Shown here: positions 53,429 through 61,187 of the stretch, piece after piece
Position numbering within the stretch: position 1 is the stretch's first letter
Layout: the number at the start of each line of letters is the position of its first letter
Assembly: GCF_002270415.1 (NCBI RefSeq)
Contig: NZ_NNRI01000012.1
Span: forward strand, 248,001-312,000
Origin: Mesorhizobium sophorae
Lineage (GTDB): Bacteria > Pseudomonadota > Alphaproteobacteria > Rhizobiales > Rhizobiaceae
DNA length: 64,000 nucleotides
Direction of reading: 5' to 3'
Notes under the pieces: generated by a model
Told to the model about the DNA's origin: nothing
Databases searched by the model: none
Seen by the model: the letters and a program-made list of their open reading frames with translations, nothing else
Made by a program: the position numbers and the translations under genes

Positions 53429-53532
53429 CGCCCGGAACGGGCGCCGGAAACTGACGATGGTGTGAACGGCTGCACGGGCGCGTTGCTTTCGACGCGAACC
53501 CGCACTATATGGCGATTTTAGCGGAGCTTAAG

Positions 53533-55002
53533 ATGGCAGACGCAGACGACGTGCTTTCCGCCGAGGCCGACGACCATTTCCACGACGAATGCGGCGTGTT
53601 CGGCATTTTCGGCCGGCAGGATGCGGCGGCCATCGTCACACTTGGCCTGCATGCGCTGCAGCATCGCGGCCAGGAAGCGGCCGGCATCGTTTCCTATGAC
53701 GGCACCCAGTTCCATGTCGAACGCCATGTCGGCCTGATCGGCGACACCTTCACCAAGCAGCGCGTCATCGACAGCTTGCAAGGCAACCGCGCCATCGGCC
53801 ATACGCGCTACGCCACGACAGGCGGCGCCGGCATGCGCAACATCCAACCGTTCTTCGCCGAACTGGCCGATGGCGGCTTTGCCGTCGCCCACAACGGCAA
53901 TTTGACCAATGCCATGACCGTGCAGCGGGCGCTGCAGAAGCAAGGCGCGATCTTCTCCTCCACCTCCGACACCGAGACGCTGCTGCACCTCGTCGCCACC
54001 AGCAAGGAGCGCGATTTGAACTCGCGTTTCATCGACGCGGTGCGCCAGGTCGAGGGCGCCTTCTCGCTGGTTGCGATGACATCCAAGAAAATGATCGGCT
54101 GCCGCGATCCGCTCGGTATTCGGCCGCTGGTGCTCGGCGATCTCGACGGCGCCTGGATCCTGGCGTCGGAAACTTGCGCGCTCGACATCATCGGCGCGCG
54201 ATTCGTGCGCGATCTCAAGCCCGGCGAGATGGTTGTCGTCACATCCAAGGGCATTGAAAGCCTGTTCCCGTTCGAGCCACAGAAGACCCGCTTCTGCATC
54301 TTCGAATATGTCTACTTCGCCCGGCCGGATTCCTCGGTCGAGGGCCGCAACGTCTATGAGGTGCGCAAGCGCATTGGCGCCGAACTGGCGCAGGAAAGCC
54401 CGGTCGAGGCCGACATCGTCGTGCCGGTGCCGGATTCCGGCACGCCGGCGGCGATCGGCTTTTCGCAAGCCGCCGGTATTCCCTTCGAGCTCGGCATCAT
54501 CCGCAACCACTATGTCGGCCGGACCTTCATCCAGCCGGGCGATTCGATCCGCCACATGGGCGTCAAGCTGAAGCACAACGCCAACCGCCGCATGATCGAG
54601 GGCAAGCGCGTGGTGCTGGTCGACGACAGCATCGTGCGCGGCACCACCAGCCAGAAGATCGTGCAGATGGTGCGCGATGCCGGCGCCAGGGAAGTGCATA
54701 TGCGCATCGCCTCGCCGCCGACGCGCGCCTCCTGCTTCTACGGCGTCGACACGCCGGAAAAATCGAAGCTTCTGGCATCGCGGATGTCGGTGGAAGAAAT
54801 GGCCGAGTTCATCCGGGTCGATTCGCTCGGCTTCCTCACCATTGATGGCCTCTATCGCGCCGTCGGCGAGGCCAGCCGCGACAACGACCAGCCGCAGTTC
54901 TGCGATGCCTGCTTCACCGGCCAGTATCCGACCCGCCTGCTCGACTTCGAAGGCCACGACAATGTGCGCACGCTGTCGCTGCTGGCGACGAGCGGGTCGT
55001 AG
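53533..55002 (+). CDS. purF: Amidophosphoribosyltransferase
   Basis: 489 residues from the ATG at 53533 (GGAG six bases upstream; ATG at 53509 also in frame). Short propeptide to HDE, then catalytic Cys20 in ECGVFGIFG (class II glutamine amidotransferase). PRPP loop VVLVDDSIVRGTTS near 370. First committed step of purine synthesis. Confidence 0.96.
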   Translation: MADADDVLSAEADDHFHDECGVFGIFGRQDAAAIVTLGLHALQHRGQEAAGIVSYDGTQFHVERHVGLIGDTFTKQRVIDSLQGNRAIGHTRYATTGGAGMRNIQPFFAELADGGFAVAHNGNLTNAMTVQRALQKQGAIFSSTSDTETLLHLVATSKERDLNSRFIDAVRQVEGAFSLVAMTSKKMIGCRDPLGIRPLVLGDLDGAWILASETCALDIIGARFVRDLKPGEMVVVTSKGIESLFPFEPQKTRFCIFEYVYFARPDSSVEGRNVYEVRKRIGAELAQESPVEADIVVPVPDSGTPAAIGFSQAAGIPFELGIIRNHYVGRTFIQPGDSIRHMGVKLKHNANRRMIEGKRVVLVDDSIVRGTTSQKIVQMVRDAGAREVHMRIASPPTRASCFYGVDTPEKSKLLASRMSVEEMAEFIRVDSLGFLTIDGLYRAVGEASRDNDQPQFCDACFTGQYPTRLLDFEGHDNVRTLSLLATSGS

Positions 55003-55050
55003 GATTGCCGCACCGTCATCCGCGTTCGTGAAATTCCCGGAATCCATAGC

Positions 55051-55791
55051 ATGACCCTCGACCTTACCGGCCGCGTTGCGGTCGTCACCGGCGCCTCGCG
55101 CGGCATCGGCTATTTCATCGCCAAGGAACTGGCTGCAGCCGGCGCGCATGTGATCGCGGTAGCGCGTACTGTCGGCGGGCTGGAAGAGCTCGACGACCAG
55201 ATCAAGGCGGCCGGCGGCCAGGCGACGCTGGTGCCGCTCGACCTCGCCGACATGGCCGGCATCGACCGGCTGGGCGGGGCCATCCATGAGCGCTGGGGCA
55301 AGCTCGACATTCTCGTTGCCAATGCCGGCGTGCTCGGCGTCATCTCGCCGATCGGCCATGTCGAGGCGAAAACGTTCGAGAAGGTGATGACCATCAACGT
55401 CACCTCGACTTGGCGGCTGATCCGCTCGGTCGACCCGCTGCTGCGGCTCTCCGACGCCGGCCGCGCGATTTTGCTGTCCGCGAATTCGGCCCACTCGGCG
55501 CGCGCCTTCTGGGCGCCCTACGCGGCGTCCAAAGCGGCGGTCGAGACGATGATGCGCTCCTGGGCGCATGAGACGCAAAGCCTGCCGCTCAGGGTCAACG
55601 CCGCCGACCCAGGCCCCACCCGCACCGCGATGCGCGCCCAGGCTGTACCCGGCGAGGATCCGGCAACACTGCCCCACCCCTCGGAGGTCGCCAAACTTAT
55701 CGTGCCGCTGGCCAGTCCTGACCTGAAAGAGACCGGACTGATCTTCCAGGCCAAGCACAACCGCTTTGTCGCCTATCGCCAGCCGGAATAG
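55051..55791 (+). CDS. SDR-family oxidoreductase
   Basis: 246 residues. TGASRGIGYFIA, NAGVLG, Ser in LSANSAHSARAFW and Tyr-x3-Lys in YAASKAA. Follows purF by 48 bases, as often seen in rhizobia. Substrate unknown. Confidence 0.92.
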   Translation: MTLDLTGRVAVVTGASRGIGYFIAKELAAAGAHVIAVARTVGGLEELDDQIKAAGGQATLVPLDLADMAGIDRLGGAIHERWGKLDILVANAGVLGVISPIGHVEAKTFEKVMTINVTSTWRLIRSVDPLLRLSDAGRAILLSANSAHSARAFWAPYAASKAAVETMMRSWAHETQSLPLRVNAADPGPTRTAMRAQAVPGEDPATLPHPSEVAKLIVPLASPDLKETGLIFQAKHNRFVAYRQPE

Positions 55792-55870
55792 CTGCTTTTT
55801 GCCGGAAGATTCTCGGCACCGCCGACGTTCTTCGAATGTCAGACATTCGAAACCTGAACGGAGGACCACC

Positions 55871-56500
55871 ATGCGCAGACTGCTTCTCGCCACCGCCGCC
55901 GCCCTGATCGCGGCCACGGGCGCCGCCTATTCGCAAGACGCAAAGATGAGCTTCTTCGTCACCAGCGTTGGCTCCGGCAAGGGTGCCGACCTCGGCGGCC
56001 TCAAGGGTGCGGACGCGCATTGCGCCTCGCTGGCGGAAGCCGCCGGCGTGACCGGCAAGAGCTGGGCCGCCTATCTGTCGACCAGCGACACCGATGCGCG
56101 CGACCGCATCGGCAAGGGGCCGTGGGTGAACGCCAAGGGTGTGAAGATCGCCGACGATGTCGCCTCATTGCACGGCGACGCCAATGGCATCACCAAGCAG
56201 ACGGCGCTGAACGAGAAGGGCGAAGTGGTCAACGGCCGTGGCGACAAGCCAAACCGCCACGACATGCTGACCGGCTCCAAACCCGATGGCACGAAGATCG
56301 CCGACCAGACCTGCGGCGACTGGACGATGAGCGGAGCGGAAGGTGCGGCGATGATGGGCCATCACGACCGCACCGGCCTCGACGATTCGGCGGCCGCCAA
56401 ATCCTGGAACTCCTCGCATGCCTCGCGTGGCGGCTGCAGCCAGGAGGCGCTGAAGGGCACCGGCGGTGACGGCCTGTTCTATTGTTTTGCCACCAACTAA
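55871..56500 (+). CDS. Secreted lectin-like protein (endostatin/C-type-lectin-like fold)
   Basis: 209 residues from the ATG at 55871 (GGAGGA seven bases upstream). Signal peptide LLLATAAALIAATGAAYS. The mature part has FFVTSVGSGKGADLGGLKGA, AHCASLAEAAG, WAAYLSTS, WNSSHASRGGCS and GGDGLFYCF, a pattern I know from predicted collagenase/endostatin- or C-type-lectin-like bacterial proteins; ligand unknown. Four Cys, probably two disulfides. Confidence 0.75.
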   Translation: MRRLLLATAAALIAATGAAYSQDAKMSFFVTSVGSGKGADLGGLKGADAHCASLAEAAGVTGKSWAAYLSTSDTDARDRIGKGPWVNAKGVKIADDVASLHGDANGITKQTALNEKGEVVNGRGDKPNRHDMLTGSKPDGTKIADQTCGDWTMSGAEGAAMMGHHDRTGLDDSAAAKSWNSSHASRGGCSQEALKGTGGDGLFYCFATN

Positions 56501-56669
56501 GCCCGCCTGGGTTTATATCTGAGCCCAGATCCGCCATCGCATCACGCGGCTGTGATGTCCATGGCGGAAGGCTGCGCGGCGGTCATGCTTTCGTCATTTC
56601 GGCGGAGTTGATAGGATCGCAGCGACTCCCGCAACAAGCGCCCCAATTGGGCAGAACAAGGACATCCCC

Positions 56670-56888
56670 ATGGCAACGACCGCAGCGTTGGTCTGGTATC
56701 TGGTAATCGCCGGCCCGCAGGGCGGCATGGTCGTGCTGCCCAGCACATTCGACAAGCGCGAACAGTGCACCGCCGCCATCACCGAATATCAGAAGCAGCC
56801 GACACCGACCGGCTGGTCGGTGCAATGCGTGCCGAGCGCCTCGCCCTTCACCGACGAGGGCGACGCCGAAGAGCCGGCAGCGCAGTAA
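56670..56888 (+). CDS. Small hypothetical protein
   Basis: 72 residues. AGGACA upstream of the ATG. N-terminal hydrophobic stretch TAALVWYLVIAGPQGGMVVL and two Cys (REQCTAAI, VQCVPS). Not recognised. Convergent with osmC; a stem GCGCACGGCG/CGCCGTGCGC spans 56896-56921. Confidence 0.6.
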   Translation: MATTAALVWYLVIAGPQGGMVVLPSTFDKREQCTAAITEYQKQPTPTGWSVQCVPSASPFTDEGDAEEPAAQ

Positions 56889-56907
56889 GCATCCGGCGCA
56901 CGGCGTT

Positions 56908-57414
56908 TCAGCGCCGTGCGCTCACCGTCAGCTGCGGCTTCTGGTTGATGGTCTGAAACACCACGCAATAGCGCTCGGTCAGCTTCAGCAGGGAGTCTAC
57001 CCGCTCCTGCGGCTCGTCGGTATCGAGATCGAAATTGAGCCGGATGGCGCGAAAGCCGACCGGCGCATCCCTGGCGACACCGAGCGTGCCGCGAAAATCG
57101 AGGTCGCCTTCGGCTTCCACCGTGGCAGCGCCCAGCTTGAACTCCAGCGCCGTCGCCACCGCCTTCAGCGTCACCCCGGCGCAGGCCACCAGCGCCTCCA
57201 GCAGCATGTCGCCCGAGCAGAGCTCGAGCCCCGAGCCACCGGTTGCCGGATGCAATCCGGCGATCGCGATCGCCCTGCCCGTCTCCACCTTGCAGGCAAC
57301 CGACTGGTCGTCGATCGACCCTTTGGCGCGAAGCGTGATCAGCGCCTGCGCAGCGTCGTCGCGATAGGCCTGCTTCAGTGGCGCCTGCATCGCCTTCAGT
57401 TCGGTCGCATCCAT
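56908..57414 (-). CDS. OsmC-family protein
   Basis: 168 residues from the ATG at 57414. Typical OsmC order: GSGLELCSGDMLLEALVACAG with Cys, and ERYCVVFQTI with the second Cys. Such proteins are thiol peroxidases for organic hydroperoxides. The frame is open upstream to 57831, but that part lacks family sequence. Confidence 0.9.
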   Translation of the reverse strand: MDATELKAMQAPLKQAYRDDAAQALITLRAKGSIDDQSVACKVETGRAIAIAGLHPATGGSGLELCSGDMLLEALVACAGVTLKAVATALEFKLGAATVEAEGDLDFRGTLGVARDAPVGFRAIRLNFDLDTDEPQERVDSLLKLTERYCVVFQTINQKPQLTVSARR

Positions 57415-57639
57415 GTTCGTTCCTTCGCTCTCCGTGGCCGGCCAGCGGTGTGGCTTTGTCAGATATAAGTGCCGATTGCTTTCTGGAAGCAAGGTCGCCG
57501 TCCCCTGCCCCAACGCAAGCTTAGGGCTGGCGTAGCGCTGTGCCGACTTTCGCCCGTATAGCTTTTGGTGCAGGAGACTTCCTCTCGCGTCGCTCCACAC
57601 AGCATTTTGTCGCCTCCCGCAACACTGGTCCCGCGCCTT

Positions 57640-58527
57640 ATGGCCGATGTCGCCATTCTCGAAACACGCGAAAGGGTTCTCGCAGGAATCCTGCTGACCG
57701 GTGCGGCCTATTTCCTGTTTTCGACGCAGGATGCCTCGATCAAGCTGCTGGTCACCGGCATGACGGTCTGGCAGATCATGTTCTTCCGCAGCATCACCAT
57801 TCTGGGCGCCTGCGCGGCGATCGGCGGGCAACGGCTATTTGCGGACACGGTGCGCTCGCCGATCGTGCGGCCGATGCTGGTGCGCAGCGCCTTCACGCTC
57901 GCCGCCTGGCTTTGTTACTACAATGCCGCGCGCAGCCTTCAGCTTGCAGAACTGACCACCGTCTACTACGCGGCACCGATCATCGTCACCGTGCTTTCGG
58001 TGGTGATGCTCGGCGAAAAGGTGCCGATGCTGCGCTGGCTTGCGGTGCTGATCGGCTTTGCCGGCGTCTTCGTCGCTTGCGACCCGACCCATCTCGGCCT
58101 GTCCGTGCCGGTGTTGCTCGTGCTGGCGGCGGCCTTTTTGTGGGGTATAGCCATCGTGCTCCTGCGCAAGACCGCGCTTGCCGAGCGTTCGATGATCCAG
58201 CTTCTCCTCAACAATTTCTACTTCCTGCTCTTTTCGGCGGGACCGGCGCTGCTCTGGTGGCAAACGCCGGACTGGGCCCAGTTGCTGCTCCTTGCCAGCG
58301 TCGGCGCGCTCGGTGGGTTTGCGCAATATCTTCTGTTCGAAGGCATGAAGCGAACGCCGGCTTCGATCCTCGCACCCCTCGAATACACCTCGCTGTTATG
58401 GGCGTTCGCGCTCGGCTTTGCGATCTGGGGCGACGTGCCGCGCCGTGAAGTGTTCTTCGGCGCCGCCCTTATCATCGCAGCCGGACTGCTGATTGTCGGC
58501 ACCGAGCATTTCCGCAAGCGGCTATGA
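57640..58527 (+). CDS. DMT/EamA-family transporter
   Basis: 295 residues from the ATG at 57640. Ten helices; FFRSITILGA, LQLAELTTVYYAAPIIVTVLSVVMLGEK and PASILAPLEYTSLLWAFALGF are EamA patterns. 60 bases before a second DMT gene, so perhaps one unit. Substrate unknown. Confidence 0.9.
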   Translation: MADVAILETRERVLAGILLTGAAYFLFSTQDASIKLLVTGMTVWQIMFFRSITILGACAAIGGQRLFADTVRSPIVRPMLVRSAFTLAAWLCYYNAARSLQLAELTTVYYAAPIIVTVLSVVMLGEKVPMLRWLAVLIGFAGVFVACDPTHLGLSVPVLLVLAAAFLWGIAIVLLRKTALAERSMIQLLLNNFYFLLFSAGPALLWWQTPDWAQLLLLASVGALGGFAQYLLFEGMKRTPASILAPLEYTSLLWAFALGFAIWGDVPRREVFFGAALIIAAGLLIVGTEHFRKRL

Positions 58528-58587
58528 TGTGGATCGCCGTCACTGCTGACGCTACGATGTCAGGACGCAACGGCGTAGGCTGGCGGC

Positions 58588-59496
58588 ATGAGTGACATTG
58601 CAGCCCCGACGGACAGCACCACTGAGCGCACGCTGGGTATCCTGCTGGTGTCGTCGTCGGCGGCGGTGTTCGGCCTGACCGGGGTGCTGACCAAGTCGAT
58701 CCACGCCGATCCGCTGACCATCACCTGCTGGCGCGGCTTTGTCGGCTCGATCCTGATCAGCCTCTATGTGCTGTGGCGCCGGCATCGCTCCGGCAACCGC
58801 GAAACGTTGCGCCTTGGCTGGCGCGGCTGGCTGCTGGCGGTGGAAGGGGCGCTGGCCAGCATCGCCTTCATCTCGGCCTTCAAGTTCACCTTCGTCGCCA
58901 ATGTCGCGATCATCTATGCCACCGCGCCTTTCGTCACAGCGCTGCTGGCCTGGGTTCTGACGCGCGAGCCGTTCCGATTGCAGACGATGGTCGCCGCCGC
59001 CGTCTCGCTGTGCGGCGTGGCGATCATGGTCTGGTCCGGCTTCGGCACCGGTCATCTGTTCGGGGACGGGTTGGCTTTGCTGATGACCATCGGCAGCGCG
59101 CTCTACATGATCATGGTGCGTGCCTTCCGGGGGACGCCGGTGGTGTGGGCCGGCGCGGTTTCGGCCTTCCTCTTGTTCGTGCTCGGCTGGTTCGTCAGCG
59201 ATCCGCTGGCGGTCACGCCACGCGACGCGGTGCTGCTTGCCACCTTCGGCTCATGCTTTGCACTGTCCTCGATCCTGTGGACGGAAGGGGCGCGGCTCAT
59301 TCCGGCGGCCGAATCCGGGCTGCTCGGCTCGGCCGAAGTGCCGTTCGCGATCCTGTTTGCCTTCCTGTTCCTGGGCGAGATCGCACCAGCCGCCAGCATG
59401 ATCGGCGGCGCCATCGTGTTGTGCGCGGTGTTTGCCCATGCGGGGCGGGATTGGCTGATGGCCCGCTCGCAACGGCTGGCGTCAAATATTTCGTAA
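58588..59496 (+). CDS. DMT/EamA-family transporter
   Basis: 302 residues, ten helices in two EamA repeats. GVLTKSIHADPLTITCWRGF, VANVAIIYATAPFVTALLAW and IPAAESGLLGSAEVPFAIL (second repeat) are visible. Substrate unknown. Followed by a strong terminator and C-rich loop. Confidence 0.9.
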   Translation: MSDIAAPTDSTTERTLGILLVSSSAAVFGLTGVLTKSIHADPLTITCWRGFVGSILISLYVLWRRHRSGNRETLRLGWRGWLLAVEGALASIAFISAFKFTFVANVAIIYATAPFVTALLAWVLTREPFRLQTMVAAAVSLCGVAIMVWSGFGTGHLFGDGLALLMTIGSALYMIMVRAFRGTPVVWAGAVSAFLLFVLGWFVSDPLAVTPRDAVLLATFGSCFALSSILWTEGARLIPAAESGLLGSAEVPFAILFAFLFLGEIAPAASMIGGAIVLCAVFAHAGRDWLMARSQRLASNIS

Positions 59497-59546
59497 AAAA
59501 GTTACACATTCACGGAACCATCGTCCGGCTCATGCATTGTTGGTGT

Positions 59547-59622
59547 GACGGGCCACCCCCAAGTCCCCCCAAACCCCTCGGCCCGTCCTACTCCCAAGCC
59601 GACCGCAAGGTCGGCTTTTTCT
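59547..59622 (+). ncRNA. Possible small RNA or 3' UTR with a C-rich loop and terminator
   Basis: Stem GACGGGCC (59547-59554) with GGCCCGTC (59580-59587) presents a 25-base loop that is almost all C and A. It is followed by a perfect terminator AAGCCGACC-GCAA-GGTCGGCTT (59596-59617) and T run. C-rich loops of this sort pair with Shine-Dalgarno regions in several rhizobial small RNAs. No clear promoter is seen, so it may simply be the end of the DMT transcript. Confidence 0.45.
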
Positions 59623-59659
59623 TGGGCGTTTGATCCGCAGCGAGATCGGATCTTGTCGA

Positions 59660-60523
59660 TCAGCCAAGGAGGCCGGGCAGAGCCAAATTGCCACTGAGCA
59701 GTGCCGCCAGATCAGCTGCCGGACCATCGGCACGGGCGCGCAGCCGAACGGCAAATTCAGCTATCGGAACCTGCGGCAGACCAAGTTCGCGCGGCGCTTC
59801 GACAATGCCGGAATGGGCAAAGCGCGCGGTGCGCAGCGTCAGCGCAACACCCGCATTCACCGCCGTGCGCAGGCCGGCCAGGCTGGCGCTGCCGGCGGCG
59901 ATACGATAGCGGCGGCCGGCCGTATCGAGTGCGGCAAGTGCTGCTTCGCGAAAGCCGCAATAGGGATCGAGCAACGCCAGCGGCAATTCTTCCTGGCGCG
60001 AGGCCAGCCCCTTTTGCGAACACAGCCATATCATCGGTTCGCGCAGCACGCCGACTTCGTCCGGCGTTGCCACCTGGCGCATGACGATTGCCAGGTCGAG
60101 CCCGCCGGACTGCATCGCTTGCGCCAGTTCGGCGGAGCGGCCGACACGCAATTCGATCCTGACGCGCGGATGGCTGACGGCGAAGGCGCGCAGCAGATCG
60201 GGCAGACCGCTGTCGGCAAAATCCTGCGTCGTCCCGATGGCAACGCGCCCGGCAGCACGCGCGCCCTTCAACGCCAGCCACGCCTCGCGGTGAGCGGCAA
60301 GGATGCGCCTTGCATGGCCGATGAGATCCTCGCCGGCCGGCGTCAGGCCTCGGCCCCGGCCCTGCGGCGCCAGAAGCGCCTCGCCGACGATTTCCTCGAG
60401 CCGCTGCATCTGCGCGGTGACCGCCGAGGGTGAACGGCCGACGCTCAACGCCGCCTGCGCCAGCGAGCCGCTGTCGACGAAAGCGATAAAAGTCCTGAGC
60501 AGGTCGGGATCGAGCGTTTCCAT
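59660..60523 (-). CDS. LysR-family transcriptional regulator
   Basis: 287 residues. N-terminal HTH LLRTFIAFVDSGSLAQAALSVGRSPSAVTAQMQRLEEIVG, then a type-2 periplasmic-binding-like effector domain (about 90-285). Divergent from the tautomerase at 60636, which it probably controls. Confidence 0.93.
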   Translation of the reverse strand: METLDPDLLRTFIAFVDSGSLAQAALSVGRSPSAVTAQMQRLEEIVGEALLAPQGRGRGLTPAGEDLIGHARRILAAHREAWLALKGARAAGRVAIGTTQDFADSGLPDLLRAFAVSHPRVRIELRVGRSAELAQAMQSGGLDLAIVMRQVATPDEVGVLREPMIWLCSQKGLASRQEELPLALLDPYCGFREAALAALDTAGRRYRIAAGSASLAGLRTAVNAGVALTLRTARFAHSGIVEAPRELGLPQVPIAEFAVRLRARADGPAADLAALLSGNLALPGLLG

Positions 60524-60525
60524 AA

Positions 60526-60540
60526 TTCGATAATATCGAA
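60526..60540. promoter_or_regulatory. Probable LysR box
   Basis: Perfect palindrome TTCGATA-A-TATCGAA with the T-N11-A form of LysR sites, three bases upstream of the lysR ATG at 60523. A further ATTCGAT half-site lies near 60557-60563 toward the tautomerase. Confidence 0.75.
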
Positions 60541-60635
60541 CCTTCAGTTGAAAACAATTCGATTTTTTTGACTCGATGACAGTGGCATGGTCCTTCCAAC
60601 GGCGATCCGACGCCGCTCAAACCAGGAGAAGAAGA

Positions 60636-61043
60636 ATGCCCATCATCAACGTCAGCGTCACCGGCAAGCCTGATGCCGCGCTGTCCGCCAGGATCGCCGG
60701 AGAAATCACCGAGATCACCGCCACGCAGCTGCGCAAGGATCCGACGATCACCGCGGTTGCCGTTTCCTGTATCGATCCGCAGCACTGGTTCGCCGGCGGC
60801 AAGTCACTGGCCGAGCATGGCACCAACACGTTCTGGCTCGATATCAAGGTGGTCGACGGCACCAACACCAAGGTCGAGCTGGAGGCCTATCTGAAGGCGA
60901 TCTTCGACGCCTTCGGCCGCCTTTTGGGCGGTGTGCATGAGGAAAGCTATGCCTTCGTGCATGAAGTGCCGGCCGCCGCCTATGGCTATGGCGGCAAGAC
61001 GCAGGAGTTCCGTTTCATCAGCGGGCGGCTGAAGGCCGCGTGA
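60636..61043 (+). CDS. Tautomerase (4-oxalocrotonate tautomerase-like)
   Basis: 135 residues from the ATG at 60636 (AGGAG ten bases upstream), starting MPIINVSVTGKP so Pro2 would become the N-terminal catalytic Pro. Tandem-like length fits the MIF/4-OT superfamily with 130-140 residues. Substrate unknown; divergent LysR suggests induced aromatic or ketoacid metabolism. Confidence 0.87.
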   Translation: MPIINVSVTGKPDAALSARIAGEITEITATQLRKDPTITAVAVSCIDPQHWFAGGKSLAEHGTNTFWLDIKVVDGTNTKVELEAYLKAIFDAFGRLLGGVHEESYAFVHEVPAAAYGYGGKTQEFRFISGRLKAA

Positions 61044-61187
61044 GCTGCGGCCTTCCCTTCTCTCCCAAAAGGGGGGAAGGAAGCGAGCGCTGCGTCTCCA
61101 CATTGACGTTGCCCTCCATTCCGCTACGCTCTGCCGCGAAGCGGTCGCAAAGAGCCGCGATGCTAGAATCGTTGGGAGAGAAGCGGC

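Noticed and set aside
53518..55917. A 799-codon minus-strand frame opposite purF and the SDR
   Set aside because: It lies over purF and the SDR, which have full family motifs. The minus translation has no recognisable domain and is rich in His/Arg/Asp, as expected for an antisense shadow in GC-rich DNA.
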